Shown here piece by piece: positions 1 to 9,062 of a DNA stretch of 64,000 nucleotides. This DNA is from Bradyrhizobium sp. Gha. GTDB taxonomy: Bacteria > Pseudomonadota > Alphaproteobacteria > Rhizobiales > Xanthobacteraceae. A program made the translations under genes and the position numbers. Position 1 is the first letter of the stretch, and each line of letters starts with the position of its first letter. Under the pieces are notes generated by a model, which ran no database searches, was not told the origin of the DNA, and saw only the letters and a list, made by a program, of their open reading frames with translations. The DNA is taken from contig NZ_FOQM01000025.1 in the NCBI RefSeq assembly GCF_900113735.1, positions 1 through 64,000 of the forward strand. The letters are read 5' to 3'.

Positions 1-512
1 GGTCGCATCATCGATGAAGACGAGCAGGGTGCATTGTGGGCCGCGATCCTCGACCACCAGTGTTCAGAACCGTCGATCTGAATCAACTCGCCCACACAGT
101 CGCGACGATGCCGTGGCTGGTAGACCCGTTTGAGCCGTTGCCGGCGATCCTGCCAGAGCCCGTCGGCCAGCATCCAGCGCCGCACCGTCTCAACCCCCAA
201 ATGCAGCCCGTGCCGCTCCGAAAGCTTCTCTGCCGCTAACGTCGGGCCGAAGTCGCCGTAATTGGCCTTGATCAGCGCCATCGCCTCGGTGCGGACAACC
301 GCCGGATACGCCCGATTGCTCGGCTCGCCGCGCTTCTTGGAAATCAGAGCTACAGGGCGACCAGCGCGATATGCCTTGAGCAATCGGAACACTTGGCGTC
401 TCGTCACGCCCATCAGCTGCGCCGCTTCGCTCGGTCGTATCCGCTCGGCCAGCAAGTCCTTCAGCACGTGAACCCGGTCGATCTCCGCTCGGCTCATCGA
501 CAGCACCGTCAT
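1..512 (-). pseudogene. ISNCY/IS1202-like transposase, N-terminal part, frameshifted and cut by window edge
   Basis: Read from an ATG at 512, the frame gives an N-terminal helix-turn-helix region (MSRAEIDRVHVLKDLLAERI, then a GVTRRQVFRLL helix). A second recognition region (YGDFGPTLAAEKLSERHGL) follows, then the GELIQIDGSEHWW motif that opens the DDE catalytic core of this family. Just after that motif the frame derails. Restoring one base near position 50-54 would give the usual FEDRGPQCTLLVFIDDAT continuation, so I read a one-base deletion. The gene continues beyond the left edge, so total length and the rest of the catalytic triad cannot be seen. The start at 512 is the first ATG before the helix-turn-helix. 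Family assignment rests on recalled sequence; the frameshift could also be a sequencing error. Confidence 0.75.
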
Positions 513-760
513 CACACCAAAACTCCCAAGCCATCATGGCCGGGACAGTGACATCTGTAATGAGGACAGGTGTGACCTTTCTAACGGTGGTCTACACCAG
601 GCCGGCTAGTCGGTCGGGGTGAGTCGTTTCCTCGCTCGATCTGAGTCTTTCTGCTCTGCCGCCGTTGCAAGTGGCCGCCGCGGTGCCCAGAAAAGGGCCT
701 AACTACGAACGGCTACGCGCAATTACCTCACGCTCAGGTCCCAATCGGGCGATATCGCCC

Positions 761-2659
761 CTACTTCCCATCTACCGAGAACGCGAGCAGCACGTTGCCC
801 GGCAATGTGCCGTAATTGGTGTAGCCCGAATTGACGTAGAGCATGCCGCCGGCAACAGCCGCGCCTGGACCATCGAGCGAGCCGCCATGCGCGGCGGCGC
901 CATTGACGGTCATGTAGTCCTGGATTGTGTCGACGTCCCAGATGATCTCGCCGGTCTTGGCGACGTAGGCGCGCAGGTGCCCGTCGAGCCCGCCCGAGAA
1001 GACTACGCCGGGAATCGCCGTGACCGCGGCCGACTGGGCTGGACTGCAGCCGGGCCTGTCGTTACAGCCCGGATGCGGCGTGTGCCACACAACCTCGCCC
1101 GTGGCGAGCTTGAGGGCAAACAGTCCGCCGCCCTGGCGCGGATCCATCTTCAACTCGCCGCCCATGATCGTCTTCTGGGCTCCGGGCGTGCCCGGTGCCA
1201 CGCGTTCGAGGCCGACGTCCGACACTGCGACGTAGACATTCTCGTCATCGACGGCCATGCCCCATTGCACGCCGCCAAGCGTGGAGCCCTGACCTATCCG
1301 GCGCTGCCACACTATCGCGCCGTCATGATCGGGATCGAGCGCGTGCACCATTCCCGACTTCTGTCCCGCGATCAGCTCGCGCTTGCCGTCCGCGAGATCG
1401 ACCAGGATCGCGGACGAGCCGAAGTCGAAATCGGGCCCCTTGTTGTCGGGACAGTTCGCGCGATATTGCGAGGTGCACGCGACATTGTAGGCATCGCTCG
1501 TGGTCATCTGTCGCGACCATCTGAGCCTTCCGTTCACCAGATCGAACGCCACAAAAGCGTCAGACGTGTCCTGTGCAGGATGCGAATAGCTGTCGCCCGT
1601 GGTCGCATAGATCGTGTTCGTCTTGACGTCGACCGTCGGCGCGGACCAGATCGCGCCCCCTGATGGCCCGAAAAGCTGCACGCCCATCGAACTGGTGCCT
1701 TGCGCTTGCGCGGGCGGGGAGACGTAGCTGCGCCATTTCACCTCTCCCGTCGCGGCGCCGAGCGCGACGATCAGGCCGCGAAAGCTGCAGCAGCCATAGC
1801 GTGGATCGGCCGCCAGCGCCTCTTCGAGCGAGGAGACCGGCACATAGAGGATGCCGTCCGCAAGTGTCGGCGCACCGGTGATCATGGCCGCTTGATGCTC
1901 CTCGACCCGACGGGTCCACTTTAGCTTCCCGGTCTCCGCGTCGAGCGCATAGGCGTTGCCGCGCTGATCGCCGAAATAGGCCGTGACACCGCGCTCGTCC
2001 TCGCCGATGGTGACGGCGCTGCGCACGCCAAAGCCTGCATCGAACACCCAGCGCTGACATCCGGTGCTGGCGTCGAGCGCATAGACCTTGCCGCCGGCGC
2101 TACCGACGAACAGCCGGCCGCCCCAGACCGTCGGCTGCGCAAAGGCCCTGGAGTCACCGGGAAACCCAAAAGCCCATTTCAGCTTGAGGCGCGGGACATC
2201 GTCGGCCGCAAGCCGCGCGTTGTCGGCGGGCTGGAAGCGATGCTGGCGGATGTCGACCCCCCAACCGTTCCAGCGCGGCAGCGCGGCATCGGCGAGTTTG
2301 GGTCCATCGTCGCGGCATCTGGAATCGGGCAGTTCAGGCGCAGGTGCCGGCGCGGTGCCCTTCAAATAGCGGGTGATGGCGCCGATCTGATCCTTGCTCA
2401 GATCCCGCCCCTGCGCGCTCATGAGCCCGTAGGCGATCTGAAAGCCGATCCGCTGGTCGCTCAGCTGCCGCAGCGCGTTCCTGTCGGGTGCCCGCGCCAC
2501 GCCGCCGTCATGACACGAGGCGCAACGTTGCTGATAGAGCGCCTCGCCGGACTGAGACGTTGCTTCCTCTGCCCCTGAGCATGAAATGCCGATCGTGGCG
2601 AGAAGCAGTCCAATCGAAAACTGCAACCAGATAAGGCCAACCGCTTTCTCGGATGACAT
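761..2659 (-). CDS. Periplasmic cytochrome c / PQQ beta-propeller dehydrogenase (polyvinyl-alcohol dehydrogenase type)
   Basis: This 632-aa protein starts at an ATG preceded by a strong GGGGGAG ribosome site; a longer in-frame ORF upstream lacks such a site. Residues 7-27 form a hydrophobic secretion signal. A small cytochrome c domain follows, with the haem motif CASCH at 46-50. The remainder is a PQQ-type eight-bladed beta-propeller with repeated blade motifs such as GGRLFVGSAGGKVYALDA, YALDAETGKLKW and GGLFALKLATGEVVW. The order haem domain then propeller matches the polyvinyl-alcohol dehydrogenase (cytochrome) group, which oxidises secondary alcohols in the periplasm and passes electrons to its own haem. 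The true substrate cannot be read from sequence. No pqq genes, hydrolase or electron-transfer partner lies nearby, so it is an orphan. It is intact. Confidence 0.8.
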   Translation of the reverse strand: MSSEKAVGLIWLQFSIGLLLATIGISCSGAEEATSQSGEALYQQRCASCHDGGVARAPDRNALRQLSDQRIGFQIAYGLMSAQGRDLSKDQIGAITRYLKGTAPAPAPELPDSRCRDDGPKLADAALPRWNGWGVDIRQHRFQPADNARLAADDVPRLKLKWAFGFPGDSRAFAQPTVWGGRLFVGSAGGKVYALDASTGCQRWVFDAGFGVRSAVTIGEDERGVTAYFGDQRGNAYALDAETGKLKWTRRVEEHQAAMITGAPTLADGILYVPVSSLEEALAADPRYGCCSFRGLIVALGAATGEVKWRSYVSPPAQAQGTSSMGVQLFGPSGGAIWSAPTVDVKTNTIYATTGDSYSHPAQDTSDAFVAFDLVNGRLRWSRQMTTSDAYNVACTSQYRANCPDNKGPDFDFGSSAILVDLADGKRELIAGQKSGMVHALDPDHDGAIVWQRRIGQGSTLGGVQWGMAVDDENVYVAVSDVGLERVAPGTPGAQKTIMGGELKMDPRQGGGLFALKLATGEVVWHTPHPGCNDRPGCSPAQSAAVTAIPGVVFSGGLDGHLRAYVAKTGEIIWDVDTIQDYMTVNGAAAHGGSLDGPGAAVAGGMLYVNSGYTNYGTLPGNVLLAFSVDGK

Positions 2660-2826
2660 CGTGCTCCCCCTATCGACAGGGTATCTTCCATTCAAGCCGG
2701 ATCGCGAACACGGGTGACCGGGCTGCTTTCCTTCAACCCCGCTGGCAAATCCGTAGTCACGGCGGACACGCACGTAAGCTCGTCACGCTTCGCCAAGGGC
2801 GATTGATGTGCAGAAGTCTCGGTCGT

Positions 2827-3036
2827 TCAGAGACGAGCACGCGGCAATAGCCAGGTCATGATCTTTTCATACGGATCGCGATGACTGTGGATGAATGCAT
2901 TTTCGTTCTGCTGCGCGGCAGTCCTGGCGAATTCAGAAATCGCCTCCATAGACTGCCGTTTATCCTTCGGAAGCTTCGCCCATTGACGAATGATCTTCCG
3001 GCGGGCTTCGCGCTGCTTTTCCCTTACGTCAGGCAT
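2827..3036 (-). CDS. Small basic hypothetical protein (69 aa)
   Basis: The start ATG at 3036 has an AGGAG ribosome site about ten bases upstream, supporting real translation. The protein is helical and charged: the N-terminal half is rich in Arg and Lys (REKQREARRKIIRQW), followed by PKDKRQSMEAISEFARTAA. There is no signal peptide, membrane segment or recognised domain. It resembles the small hypothetical proteins common in Bradyrhizobium genomes. It stands alone between the dehydrogenase gene and a non-coding stretch. Function unknown. Confidence 0.6.
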   Translation of the reverse strand: MPDVREKQREARRKIIRQWAKLPKDKRQSMEAISEFARTAAQQNENAFIHSHRDPYEKIMTWLLPRARL

Positions 3037-3581
3037 CGGTGCACTCCTGAAGTGGATTTGCTCCTGCTCAGCCTATAGTAGCCAACATGAATGCCATGCG
3101 CGTGTCCAGAGCGCAGTTTGGATTCAGGTGAGATCGATCTCCGCGCGCTTTCACCGAAACCAGCGCAGCCGTCCGAGCCGCTCGACGAGCCCGGCGTCGG
3201 CCTGGATGGGGGGCCGGTCTCGATCCCGGCGCGCCGCAGCTGCCGCTCGCAGCGTCGCTTCAACGCCTTTGCGAGCTGCTCGGCGCTCTCACATCGCGCC
3301 GCAGCTGATTATATTATGCCGTTGATGACCGGCTGCGATAGGTTGCCGGCAATTTGCTGCGATGCGGTACTCCGATTCTCCGAATGTCCGCTTTGCGACA
3401 AAGCTACCCTCCTCGACCAGGCGCGTTGTGACCAGAGCGCTTCAAATGGAAGCGTAATGCGGCCAATCGGCTCCGATTGAACCGGGATTGACTCCGATCG
3501 AAGCCCAAAATGGCACCTGAAATCCCTGCCCTTTTCGCACGCCGAGAGTGAAAACGACAGATGAAGGTCGCGGAGATGCCG
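3037..3581. other. Stretch without a supportable gene
   Basis: About 545 bases downstream of the recombinase-associated ORF. Open frames occur on both strands, but none has a ribosome site plus recognisable protein features. It may be decayed mobile-element DNA. Confidence 0.4.
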
Positions 3582-4019
3582 CTACTTCTTGGAGATCGCG
3601 GCTTGCTTGTCCCACTCGACCGGAATGCATTTCAGTAGTTGCGCGAGATCGAGCCCTTCCGGCTGCAGTCCGTTCAAGATGGCTTCGGTGAGCGCCCGCG
3701 AAAGCAGCGTCAGCCGCAGCACCCGGCAGAGATATGACTCGTTGATCTTCTCTGCCTTGGCCAGCTCGCGCACGGTGGTAAAGAGGTTGGATTCGAGCAT
3801 GTTGCGCCGTCGGTGAGCGCGCACCAGAGCTTTGACAAGTGCATTGTTAGACTGCGGCGGAGGCGGCGCCCACGCTGGGGCGCCTGCGGGAGTTACCACG
3901 CGCTTGCGGCCGCCCTGGCGGCGGAATGAAATCGGGATGCTGATGACCATGGTACGACCATCCCGGCTCAGCTTGGGTCGGCTAATCTTGCCAAGCGTCA
4001 TCGTCGTCGCGTGGTTCAT
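3582..4019 (-). CDS. Recombinase-associated accessory protein (145 aa)
   Basis: The start codon overlaps the stop of the upstream recombinase frame in an ATGA (4016-4019), so the two were translationally coupled. The N-terminus carries LSRDGRTMVISIPISFRRQGGRKRVV, followed by a proline-rich linker. A helical C-terminal half (LVKALVRAHRRRNMLESN ... INESYLCRVLRLTLLSRALTEAIL) looks like a DNA-binding helix-turn-helix. In rhizobia this kind of ORF commonly follows large serine recombinases; its role is not established, and a part in directing recombination is inference. It is intact although its partner is broken, so it may have no function now. Confidence 0.6.
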   Translation of the reverse strand: MNHATTMTLGKISRPKLSRDGRTMVISIPISFRRQGGRKRVVTPAGAPAWAPPPPQSNNALVKALVRAHRRRNMLESNLFTTVRELAKAEKINESYLCRVLRLTLLSRALTEAILNGLQPEGLDLAQLLKCIPVEWDKQAAISKK

Positions 4020-4990
4020 TCGGCTGCTTCCTGGAACGTCGTTGGCGGTTGCAATTCGGAGGACAGCGACGTCAGCCCTTCGATCTTTAAGGTGATGTCG
4101 AGCGTCTCCGCTCCAAGGTCGACGCGCTCCACGAGGAGTTCGAGGACGCGCGCTTGTTCGGCAGGAAACAGCTCATTCCAGAGCTCGTCAAAGCCGAGGA
4201 GGGTGTGGCGGACCTCCTCATTGGCATCAATCCCCTGCTTGCGTAAAGCGCGCCTGGTCTGAACGATGATTTCCGGCGTTTGCAAAAGGAGACGGACTTG
4301 ATCGACGATGATTCGTTCGAGCTCGGCGGCAGGGGCTAACTTGACCGGGCAGTCTGACCGTCCCTGCTTCATCGCTGTCTGGCTGATGCAGTAGCGACAG
4401 AGTCGTCCGGACTTGCGAGTGTGGGTCGGCGACATGGCTGCGCCGTCAGGTCCGAAGAGGAGGCCCTTCAGCAGGGCAGGGGTCTGTGCGCGCGCATGGC
4501 CGGCCCGTTTGCGTGGGCTCACCGCCGAAATTGCGTGGACCTGTCCCAGAGTTTGCGATCGATGATCGGCTCATGTTCGCCGGGATAGGACGTTCCCTTA
4601 TGGACGGCTTCGCCGAGGTAAACGCGGTTATGCAGGATCTTGCACAGCACGCCCTTATCCAAGAGATGGCCGTATCGATTGCGCTCGTTGGCTGCGACCA
4701 GCTCGCGGACCAGCCGCGTTGCAGACTTGAGTTGAACGAAACGACGAAAGATCGCTCTCACGCGTTCGGCGTCAATGTCATTGGTGAATAATTTGCGATC
4801 GCAGACTTCGTAACCGAGCGGCGTCCATCCCCCCATCCATTTGCCGCGCTTACGAGAAGCTGCAACCTTGTCGCGGATCCGTTCCCCAATCACCTCTCGC
4901 TCGAATTGAGCGAAGGTAACGAGAATATTCAGCGTCATCCGACCCATGGCATCCTTCGTATTGAAGGACTGAGTATCTGAATTGGGAGCT
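4016..4990 (-). pseudogene. Large serine recombinase, N-terminally truncated and frameshifted
   Basis: The upstream piece reads DTQSFNTKDAMGRMTLNILV then FAQFEREVIGERIRDKVAAS. This is the conserved end of the resolvase catalytic domain and the start of the Recombinase domain of large serine recombinases. It continues through LGYEV and the NRVYLGE region to WDR. There the frame breaks near 4540-4550. The other frame continues VHAISAVSPRKRAGHARA, then LLKGLLFGPDGAAMSPTHTR, a zinc-ribbon-like Cys pair (CRYC ... DCPV) and a C-terminal coiled region. Upstream of the first block, the frame meets a stop and no catalytic serine domain is found. The enzyme therefore cannot catalyse recombination. It was probably the integrase of a now-decayed element. 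Confidence 0.85.
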
Positions 4991-5270
4991 GATAGCTGCC
5001 GTTACACCTTCGCGAACTGAATCGGTCGACGAAGCGCGCGGCACTATGACCCGGATGGAGTTAAATTCGATCGCAGCTAGATTGGGTACGCCTACCCGGA
5101 GAAGCTGCCAAGGCGCAACCTGGCGTCTCTCGCAGGCGGGTATCGAAGCCAAGGCTCCAGGATGCCGGCAGCTGAATTAATCATCGAACTCAATCGGCTT
5201 TTTGGCTCGGTAGGGAACGAAACGGAGTCATTGAAGTTTCACGAGTCTTATCCAGTGGAGGACAAATGCT

Positions 5271-5474
5271 ATGGAATGGAATCGTGTTGAAGGTAATTGG
5301 AAGGAAATGAAGGGCAAGGTCAAAGAGCAGTGGGGCAAGCTCACTGACGATGATCTTGATGTCATCGCGGGCAAACAAGACCAGTTGGAAGGTCGTTTGC
5401 AACAGCGTTACGGTTACGCGAAGGACCAGGCGAAGAAGGAAATCGACGCCTGGTACGGACGCCAGAAGTGGTGA
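5271..5474 (+). CDS. CsbD family stress-response protein
   Basis: A 67-aa, highly charged, helical protein matching the CsbD family over its whole length: MEWNRVEGNWKEMKGKVKEQ, WGKLTDDDLDVIAGK, LEGRLQQRYGYAKDQAKKEI. Family members are small soluble proteins induced by general stress; their biochemical role is unknown. A GGAGG site (5258-5262) lies a little upstream of the ATG. The gene is monocistronic and followed directly by a hairpin terminator. Intact, usual family length. Confidence 0.93.
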   Translation: MEWNRVEGNWKEMKGKVKEQWGKLTDDDLDVIAGKQDQLEGRLQQRYGYAKDQAKKEIDAWYGRQKW

Positions 5475-5479
5475 ACAGT

Positions 5480-5512
5480 AAGGGCCCTGCCTAGGCGGGG
5501 CCTTCTTTCTTA
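5480..5512 (+). terminator. Rho-independent terminator of the CsbD gene
   Basis: Six bases after the CsbD stop, a GC-rich stem (AAGG, CCC and GCC pairing with GGC, GGG and CCTT, one bulge) closes over a CTAG-type loop and is followed by TTTCTT. Placement right after the gene supports a terminator. Confidence 0.75.
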
Positions 5513-5535
5513 GGAGCTATTCGGGGAGACAGACC

Positions 5536-5712
5536 GTGACCACACCAACCGAAGAAGAGATACGCGCGAAAGCGTATCAGCTCTGGAAGGAAGCCGGCGA
5601 ACCGGAAGGGCAAGCAGAGAGATTCTGGCATCAAGCCGAAGAGGAACTAGGCCGGGAGTCAACCGAACTCGGCGAACTACCTCCCGGTATGACAGACAAT
5701 CTCCCAATCTGA
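5536..5712 (+). CDS. DUF2934 domain protein (58 aa, GTG start)
   Basis: A GTG codon with a GGGGAG ribosome site at 5523-5528 opens a 58-aa frame. Residues 7-38 (EIRAKAYQLWKEAGEPEGQA, then ERFWHQAEEEL) are a complete DUF2934 domain, a short helical domain of unknown function common in rhizobia. It was found by reading the sequence and is below usual gene-caller length cut-offs. It follows the CsbD terminator closely, as is frequent for small stress-regulon genes. A second DUF2934 protein lies at 9542-9964. Confidence 0.78.
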   Translation: MTTPTEEEIRAKAYQLWKEAGEPEGQAERFWHQAEEELGRESTELGELPPGMTDNLPI

Positions 5713-5740
5713 TTCGGTGCGGTGAGACCCTTATGACCTA

Positions 5741-5941
5741 CTAGCTTTTCTTGTCACTTGCAGCGTTCCGTTTCCTAAGGGTGGCAAAACGGCTTTCGCA
5801 CGACGCCTGCGTTCTACCGAGTGCTTTCGCGACAACCTGCCAAGGCGAACCTTTCGAACGCAATTCCCACAGCTTAGCTTCGTCTTCCAAAGACCACACC
5901 TTTGCTCCATTTGGCGAGGGAGTAGCTTGAGTTACGGGCAT
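5741..5941 (-). CDS. Small Myb/SANT-like DNA-binding protein
   Basis: A 66-aa protein with an AGGTG ribosome site before its ATG. Residues 16-61 read as a Myb/SANT-like tri-helical unit: VWSLEDEAKLWELRSKGSPW then QVVAKALGRTQASCESRFAT, with the spaced Trp residues typical of the fold. A basic C-terminal tail follows. Such mini-proteins recur in Bradyrhizobium. DNA binding is inferred from the fold; no target is evident. Confidence 0.65.
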   Translation of the reverse strand: MPVTQATPSPNGAKVWSLEDEAKLWELRSKGSPWQVVAKALGRTQASCESRFATLRKRNAASDKKS

Positions 5942-6039
5942 CGGCTATCACCTGAAAAGCGACAGCGTACGCCGCAAGAAGATCCTCAACTGTTCACTTT
6001 GGAACACTGTCCGGCGGCGGACGCGCAGGCCTTTCTGAC

Positions 6040-6318
6040 CGCCTTTGATGGAGTGGGATAAGCCGGGCTGTATCTTCTTGCGCGCTTACAACCGATCTGA
6101 TCAAGATTGACATGGGACTTCTCAGAGACATCCATATCAGTCCGTCGAAGCAGGTGGTCGTGTCCGGCCTTACTTCAATTGCTCGCCAGCTAGGTTATCG
6201 CCTTGCTTGCCCAGGCTGTTGAAAGCGAGGCTGAACTAACTGTGCTCCGCGCTGCCGGTATCAAGCTCTTCAAGGATATTACTTCGCAAAGCCGGCGTTT
6301 ATGTCCCTACCGATATAA
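6040..6318 (+). pseudogene. EAL-domain (c-di-GMP phosphodiesterase) remnant
   Basis: Translating in switching frames recovers the second half of an EAL domain. It gives a FDGVG*AGLYLLARLQP block (normally DDFGxGYSxL), then DLIKIDMGLLRDI, VVVSGLTSIARQLGYRL, LAQAVESEAELTVLRAAGIK, and finally QGYYFAKPAF before a stop. At least one nonsense codon and three frame changes separate these pieces, so nothing functional can be made. The N-terminal EAL motif itself is missing. This is clear decay of a short c-di-GMP phosphodiesterase gene. Confidence 0.8.
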
Positions 6319-6442
6319 GCAGCTCAAGCTGGAACCTTGCGATCGGCGAACACCTTTCGAGCGGGAACTAGATGAGAGCTTGCTATCGATGCCACCCTGC
6401 GAGGCAGAGGGCATTTGCCCTCGGCAGCACCAACGATAAGAA

Positions 6443-6910
6443 TCAACGACTGCAATTCGGCTGCAAGGAAAGTTTGCGCATCAATGAACCGATGCCATCC
6501 GTTCGGCAGTCTTGCGTCTCCGCGACCTTTGTAGTGGAAAGATCCTTATGGGAAGCGCTTCTGGAACGCTCCGGCTTCGGCTTGATCGCACTGGCTGTGT
6601 CGTTCGGATCATGCCAGTGGCGAGGAATGAATTCTGGAGCTTCAGCTTTCGCAGACTTCTTTAGCTGAGACTGAGCCGGAATCGGAGGCTCGGGAGGAGA
6701 TGCCAAGGTTAGGTCCCCTTTTTCTACCGTCGGCTGGATATCCTGCACGCTGACAAGCGACAGCCGATCGGCCTTATTGCCGGCTACAACAGGATAGGTG
6801 ACTGGCGGCATCGGCATTGGGGCAGACTTGAAGGTGGCAGCAGCAATAGCTCCGACGCCACCGACACACAGCCCGAGCATGACGATCTTAATCAAAGGGA
6901 TGGCCCACAC
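6443..6910 (-). CDS. Hypothetical protein with N-terminal membrane anchor (155 aa)
   Basis: Residues 4-27 (IPLIKIVMLGLCVGGVGAIA) form one membrane segment or uncleaved signal. A proline-rich periplasmic stretch follows (APMPMPPVTYPVV, PPEPPIPAQ), then a basic Ser/Lys-rich tail ending CRTDGIGSLMRKLSLQPNCSR. No catalytic motif or known domain is seen. The architecture resembles small anchored hypothetical proteins of rhizobia. It has no operon partner. Confidence 0.55.
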   Translation of the reverse strand: MWAIPLIKIVMLGLCVGGVGAIAAATFKSAPMPMPPVTYPVVAGNKADRLSLVSVQDIQPTVEKGDLTLASPPEPPIPAQSQLKKSAKAEAPEFIPRHWHDPNDTASAIKPKPERSRSASHKDLSTTKVAETQDCRTDGIGSLMRKLSLQPNCSR

Positions 6911-7404
6911 CAGGCATCAAGCCTTATACGACTTTCCGCCCGGATTAAGGCGACTTGATTCTTTGGTTAATACTGACCGGTACTCCGCCGGGAGGACGAT
7001 CCAGTGATGCATCAAATTCGCTTTTCGGACGACCAGCTAAAGGCCGACTTCTTCCACAACATCTGATAGGCGACTGGCTCGCCGGAAATTTGAGCGGCTC
7101 TGATAGAGCTGGGCTATTCTACACCGCCGATAGCCAAAAAAAGTTCCCAAAAGCCTCACCCTGCCCTCACGGCGAAATCCCGCTGCATCTGTTTCTGAGC
7201 CTGGGCAAGCGCTCTGCTTCGGCAATCGACCTCATCCCAACTGCTCTGCGCAAGGATCGGCTGGTACATATTGGCAGCGCCGCGAATGGCGTGAACCAGC
7301 GTGCGAGCTCGCGAAATTCAGACTTCTATAACGCTGTTACAGAAGGGCACTCGTAATTTCAGATCCAGCGAGTTGCATCATTCGGATTTGGCTGCGCGAG
7401 CCAA

Positions 7405-8265
7405 ATGCTAGGCCGACGAAGCTCACCAACATCAAGATCCAGATGGACGCCACAGGTAGGACAGCAACTTAGAGGCTGGATCGAACCGCTGTGCGAGCTC
7501 TTCGGTGGCGAGTTCGAGATCCGCGAAGCGCCGGGTGAAGACGCTGTTGACCTGCACGCATCGCGGCTGTCCGTTCCAGCTGAGCTTTCTGCTTTCGCAA
7601 CAGATTCGAAGCGTGATCGGCTGCAGAAAATCCTATCCCGACTATGCCCGTCAGTTTCTAGGCGACTATCGCAACGCACCGGACATTGTCGCCTGGGCTC
7701 GCTCCGAGGCCGACATCGTTGCTGTCTATGACTGCGCCGGACGGGTGAATGCGGCAGTGATACCCTTCGGCGGCGGCACTTCCGTATACGGTGGCGTGGA
7801 GCCAGAGGTCGGCAGCACGTTCAACGGTACCATCAGCCTCGACCTGACACAGCTCGACACGATTCTGGAAGTCGACAAGACCAGCAGGGCGGCGCGCATC
7901 CAGGGCAGGATCCGCTTGCCGGCCATGGAGAACGACTGAAATCCTACGGCATGACGCTGCGGCATTTCCGCTACGCATGGAACTGGCCACGCTGGTGGCA
8001 TGATCGCGACCCGGTCGGGCGGCCATTTCAGGCAAAGGGGCGGCACGGCGCACTTGCAGAGCAGTGGCTGGAAATCAAGAGTCGCGCGTTTGATGAAGTG
8101 ATCACCCATGGCGGAACGGTGACACGTCACCACGCGCTCGGACGTGACCACATGCCATGGTACCGTCGTCAGCGGCCCGACCTTTTTGCTTCCCTGCTAC
8201 AGGCAGCGAAGGATCCGCGAAGGATCCGAAGGGACTTTTGAACCCGCGCGTGCTCTTGGCGGCAC
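7405..8265 (+). pseudogene. FAD-binding oxidoreductase (alkyl-DHAP synthase / glycolate oxidase type), broken
   Basis: One frame supplies the N-terminal part (EFEIREAPGEDAVDLHASRL). Near 7625 the reading passes to another frame carrying the FAD_binding_4 block: YPDYARQFLGDYRNAPDIVA, then AAVIPFGGGTSVYGGVEPEV, with the PFGGGTS flavin loop, and ILEVDKTSRAARIQG. After 7960 a large internal part is missing. The sequence jumps to the family C-terminus (THGGTVTRHHALGRDHMPWY, QRPDLFASLLQAAKD), which then breaks again before the expected LNPG end. The full-length enzyme would be about 530 aa; at least two frameshifts and an internal deletion are present. Confidence 0.8.
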
Positions 8266-8384
8266 GGTCCTGAACCGCTCCAGTTCATCCTCCCTATTTT
8301 GGTCACCTTTTGATCGCGATGTGAGTAGTCCAAATTGCGCGCAGCAAAGGTGTCAGTGATTTCAACAGCAAAGCGGATTGCAGA

Positions 8385-9062
8385 ATGCGAATGAAAAGCG
8401 CTGCACTATTTGCCGTCAGTTTGTTGTTTGTCAGTCTTTGGCTGCATGGCGGCGCTCGATGTCAAACTTCGCTGGCCCCGCCGCGTTCGGTGACCGACCA
8501 AGGTTCGCCACCAGCGGCTACGTGTCTCTGGGGCGGTCTCAATCTGGGGTGCAGGGCGACAGCCAAAGGTTCGTCGCCTCCGCCGACAATGGCGCCAGAA
8601 GTCCCGATGTATCCGCCGCCCGTTATCCTTGCCTCGCCGCCATCGGCGACCGCTAAGGGTTCGCCGCCACCGGCCACCAAAAACGTTTCGCCACCAATGG
8701 CGACCGACGACGCTCCTGCGCGAACAGCGACCGCCAAAGGTTCGGCACGATCCGCAGCCAAAAACTCGCCACCGCCTACCAATGACAAAGATGCGCAGGC
8801 ACCGACCATCGACAATATTTTGCCCAAGCCGCGCATCGGCAAGCTGTCACCGTCACAGGCGCCCGGTCCCGATGGCTTTACCGTAGGCATCGACGATGGC
8901 GAAGAGACGGGCGAGCCGCTGCCCATTAGGCCTCGCCCAAAGCAGTCCAAGGTCAGGCAAAAGCCCGACGTTGCGGAGAGGCCGTCGGAGATACAGTCGC
9001 TGGGGGATCAAGCAGAAATTGAGAAACTGAAGCCCAATCTCGCGATCTGCCGAGGCTGCTAA
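8385..9062 (+). CDS. Secreted low-complexity protein with ATAKGS repeats (225 aa)
   Basis: Residues 1-27 form a signal peptide (SAALFAVSLLFVSLWLHG, cleavage near ARC-QT). The mature part is rich in Pro, Ala, Ser and Lys, with recurring ATAKGS units followed by prolines or alanines (around residues 58, 87 and 115). A charged C-terminal half (IDDGEETGEPLPIRP, RPRPKQSKVRQKPDVAER) ends in CRGC. Such composition suggests an extended periplasmic or envelope-associated protein. No enzymatic domain is visible. The ribosome site is weak. A long antisense frame exists but has no protein-like features. Confidence 0.55.
   Translation: MRMKSAALFAVSLLFVSLWLHGGARCQTSLAPPRSVTDQGSPPAATCLWGGLNLGCRATAKGSSPPPTMAPEVPMYPPPVILASPPSATAKGSPPPATKNVSPPMATDDAPARTATAKGSARSAAKNSPPPTNDKDAQAPTIDNILPKPRIGKLSPSQAPGPDGFTVGIDDGEETGEPLPIRPRPKQSKVRQKPDVAERPSEIQSLGDQAEIEKLKPNLAICRGC

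Noticed and set aside
665..1663. A 332-codon plus-strand frame opposite the dehydrogenase gene
   Set aside because: Antisense shadow of a clear PQQ propeller protein; no ribosome site or domain.
6955..7356. A 133-codon plus-strand frame between two decayed genes
   Set aside because: No family resemblance and no ribosome site. A minus-strand reading (RTLVHAIRGAANMYQPILAQ) looks slightly more protein-like but contains stops.
8462..8950. A 162-codon minus-strand frame rich in Gly and Ala
   Set aside because: It is the complement of the Pro/Ala-rich exported protein; composition alone explains it, and it has no signal peptide or ribosome site.
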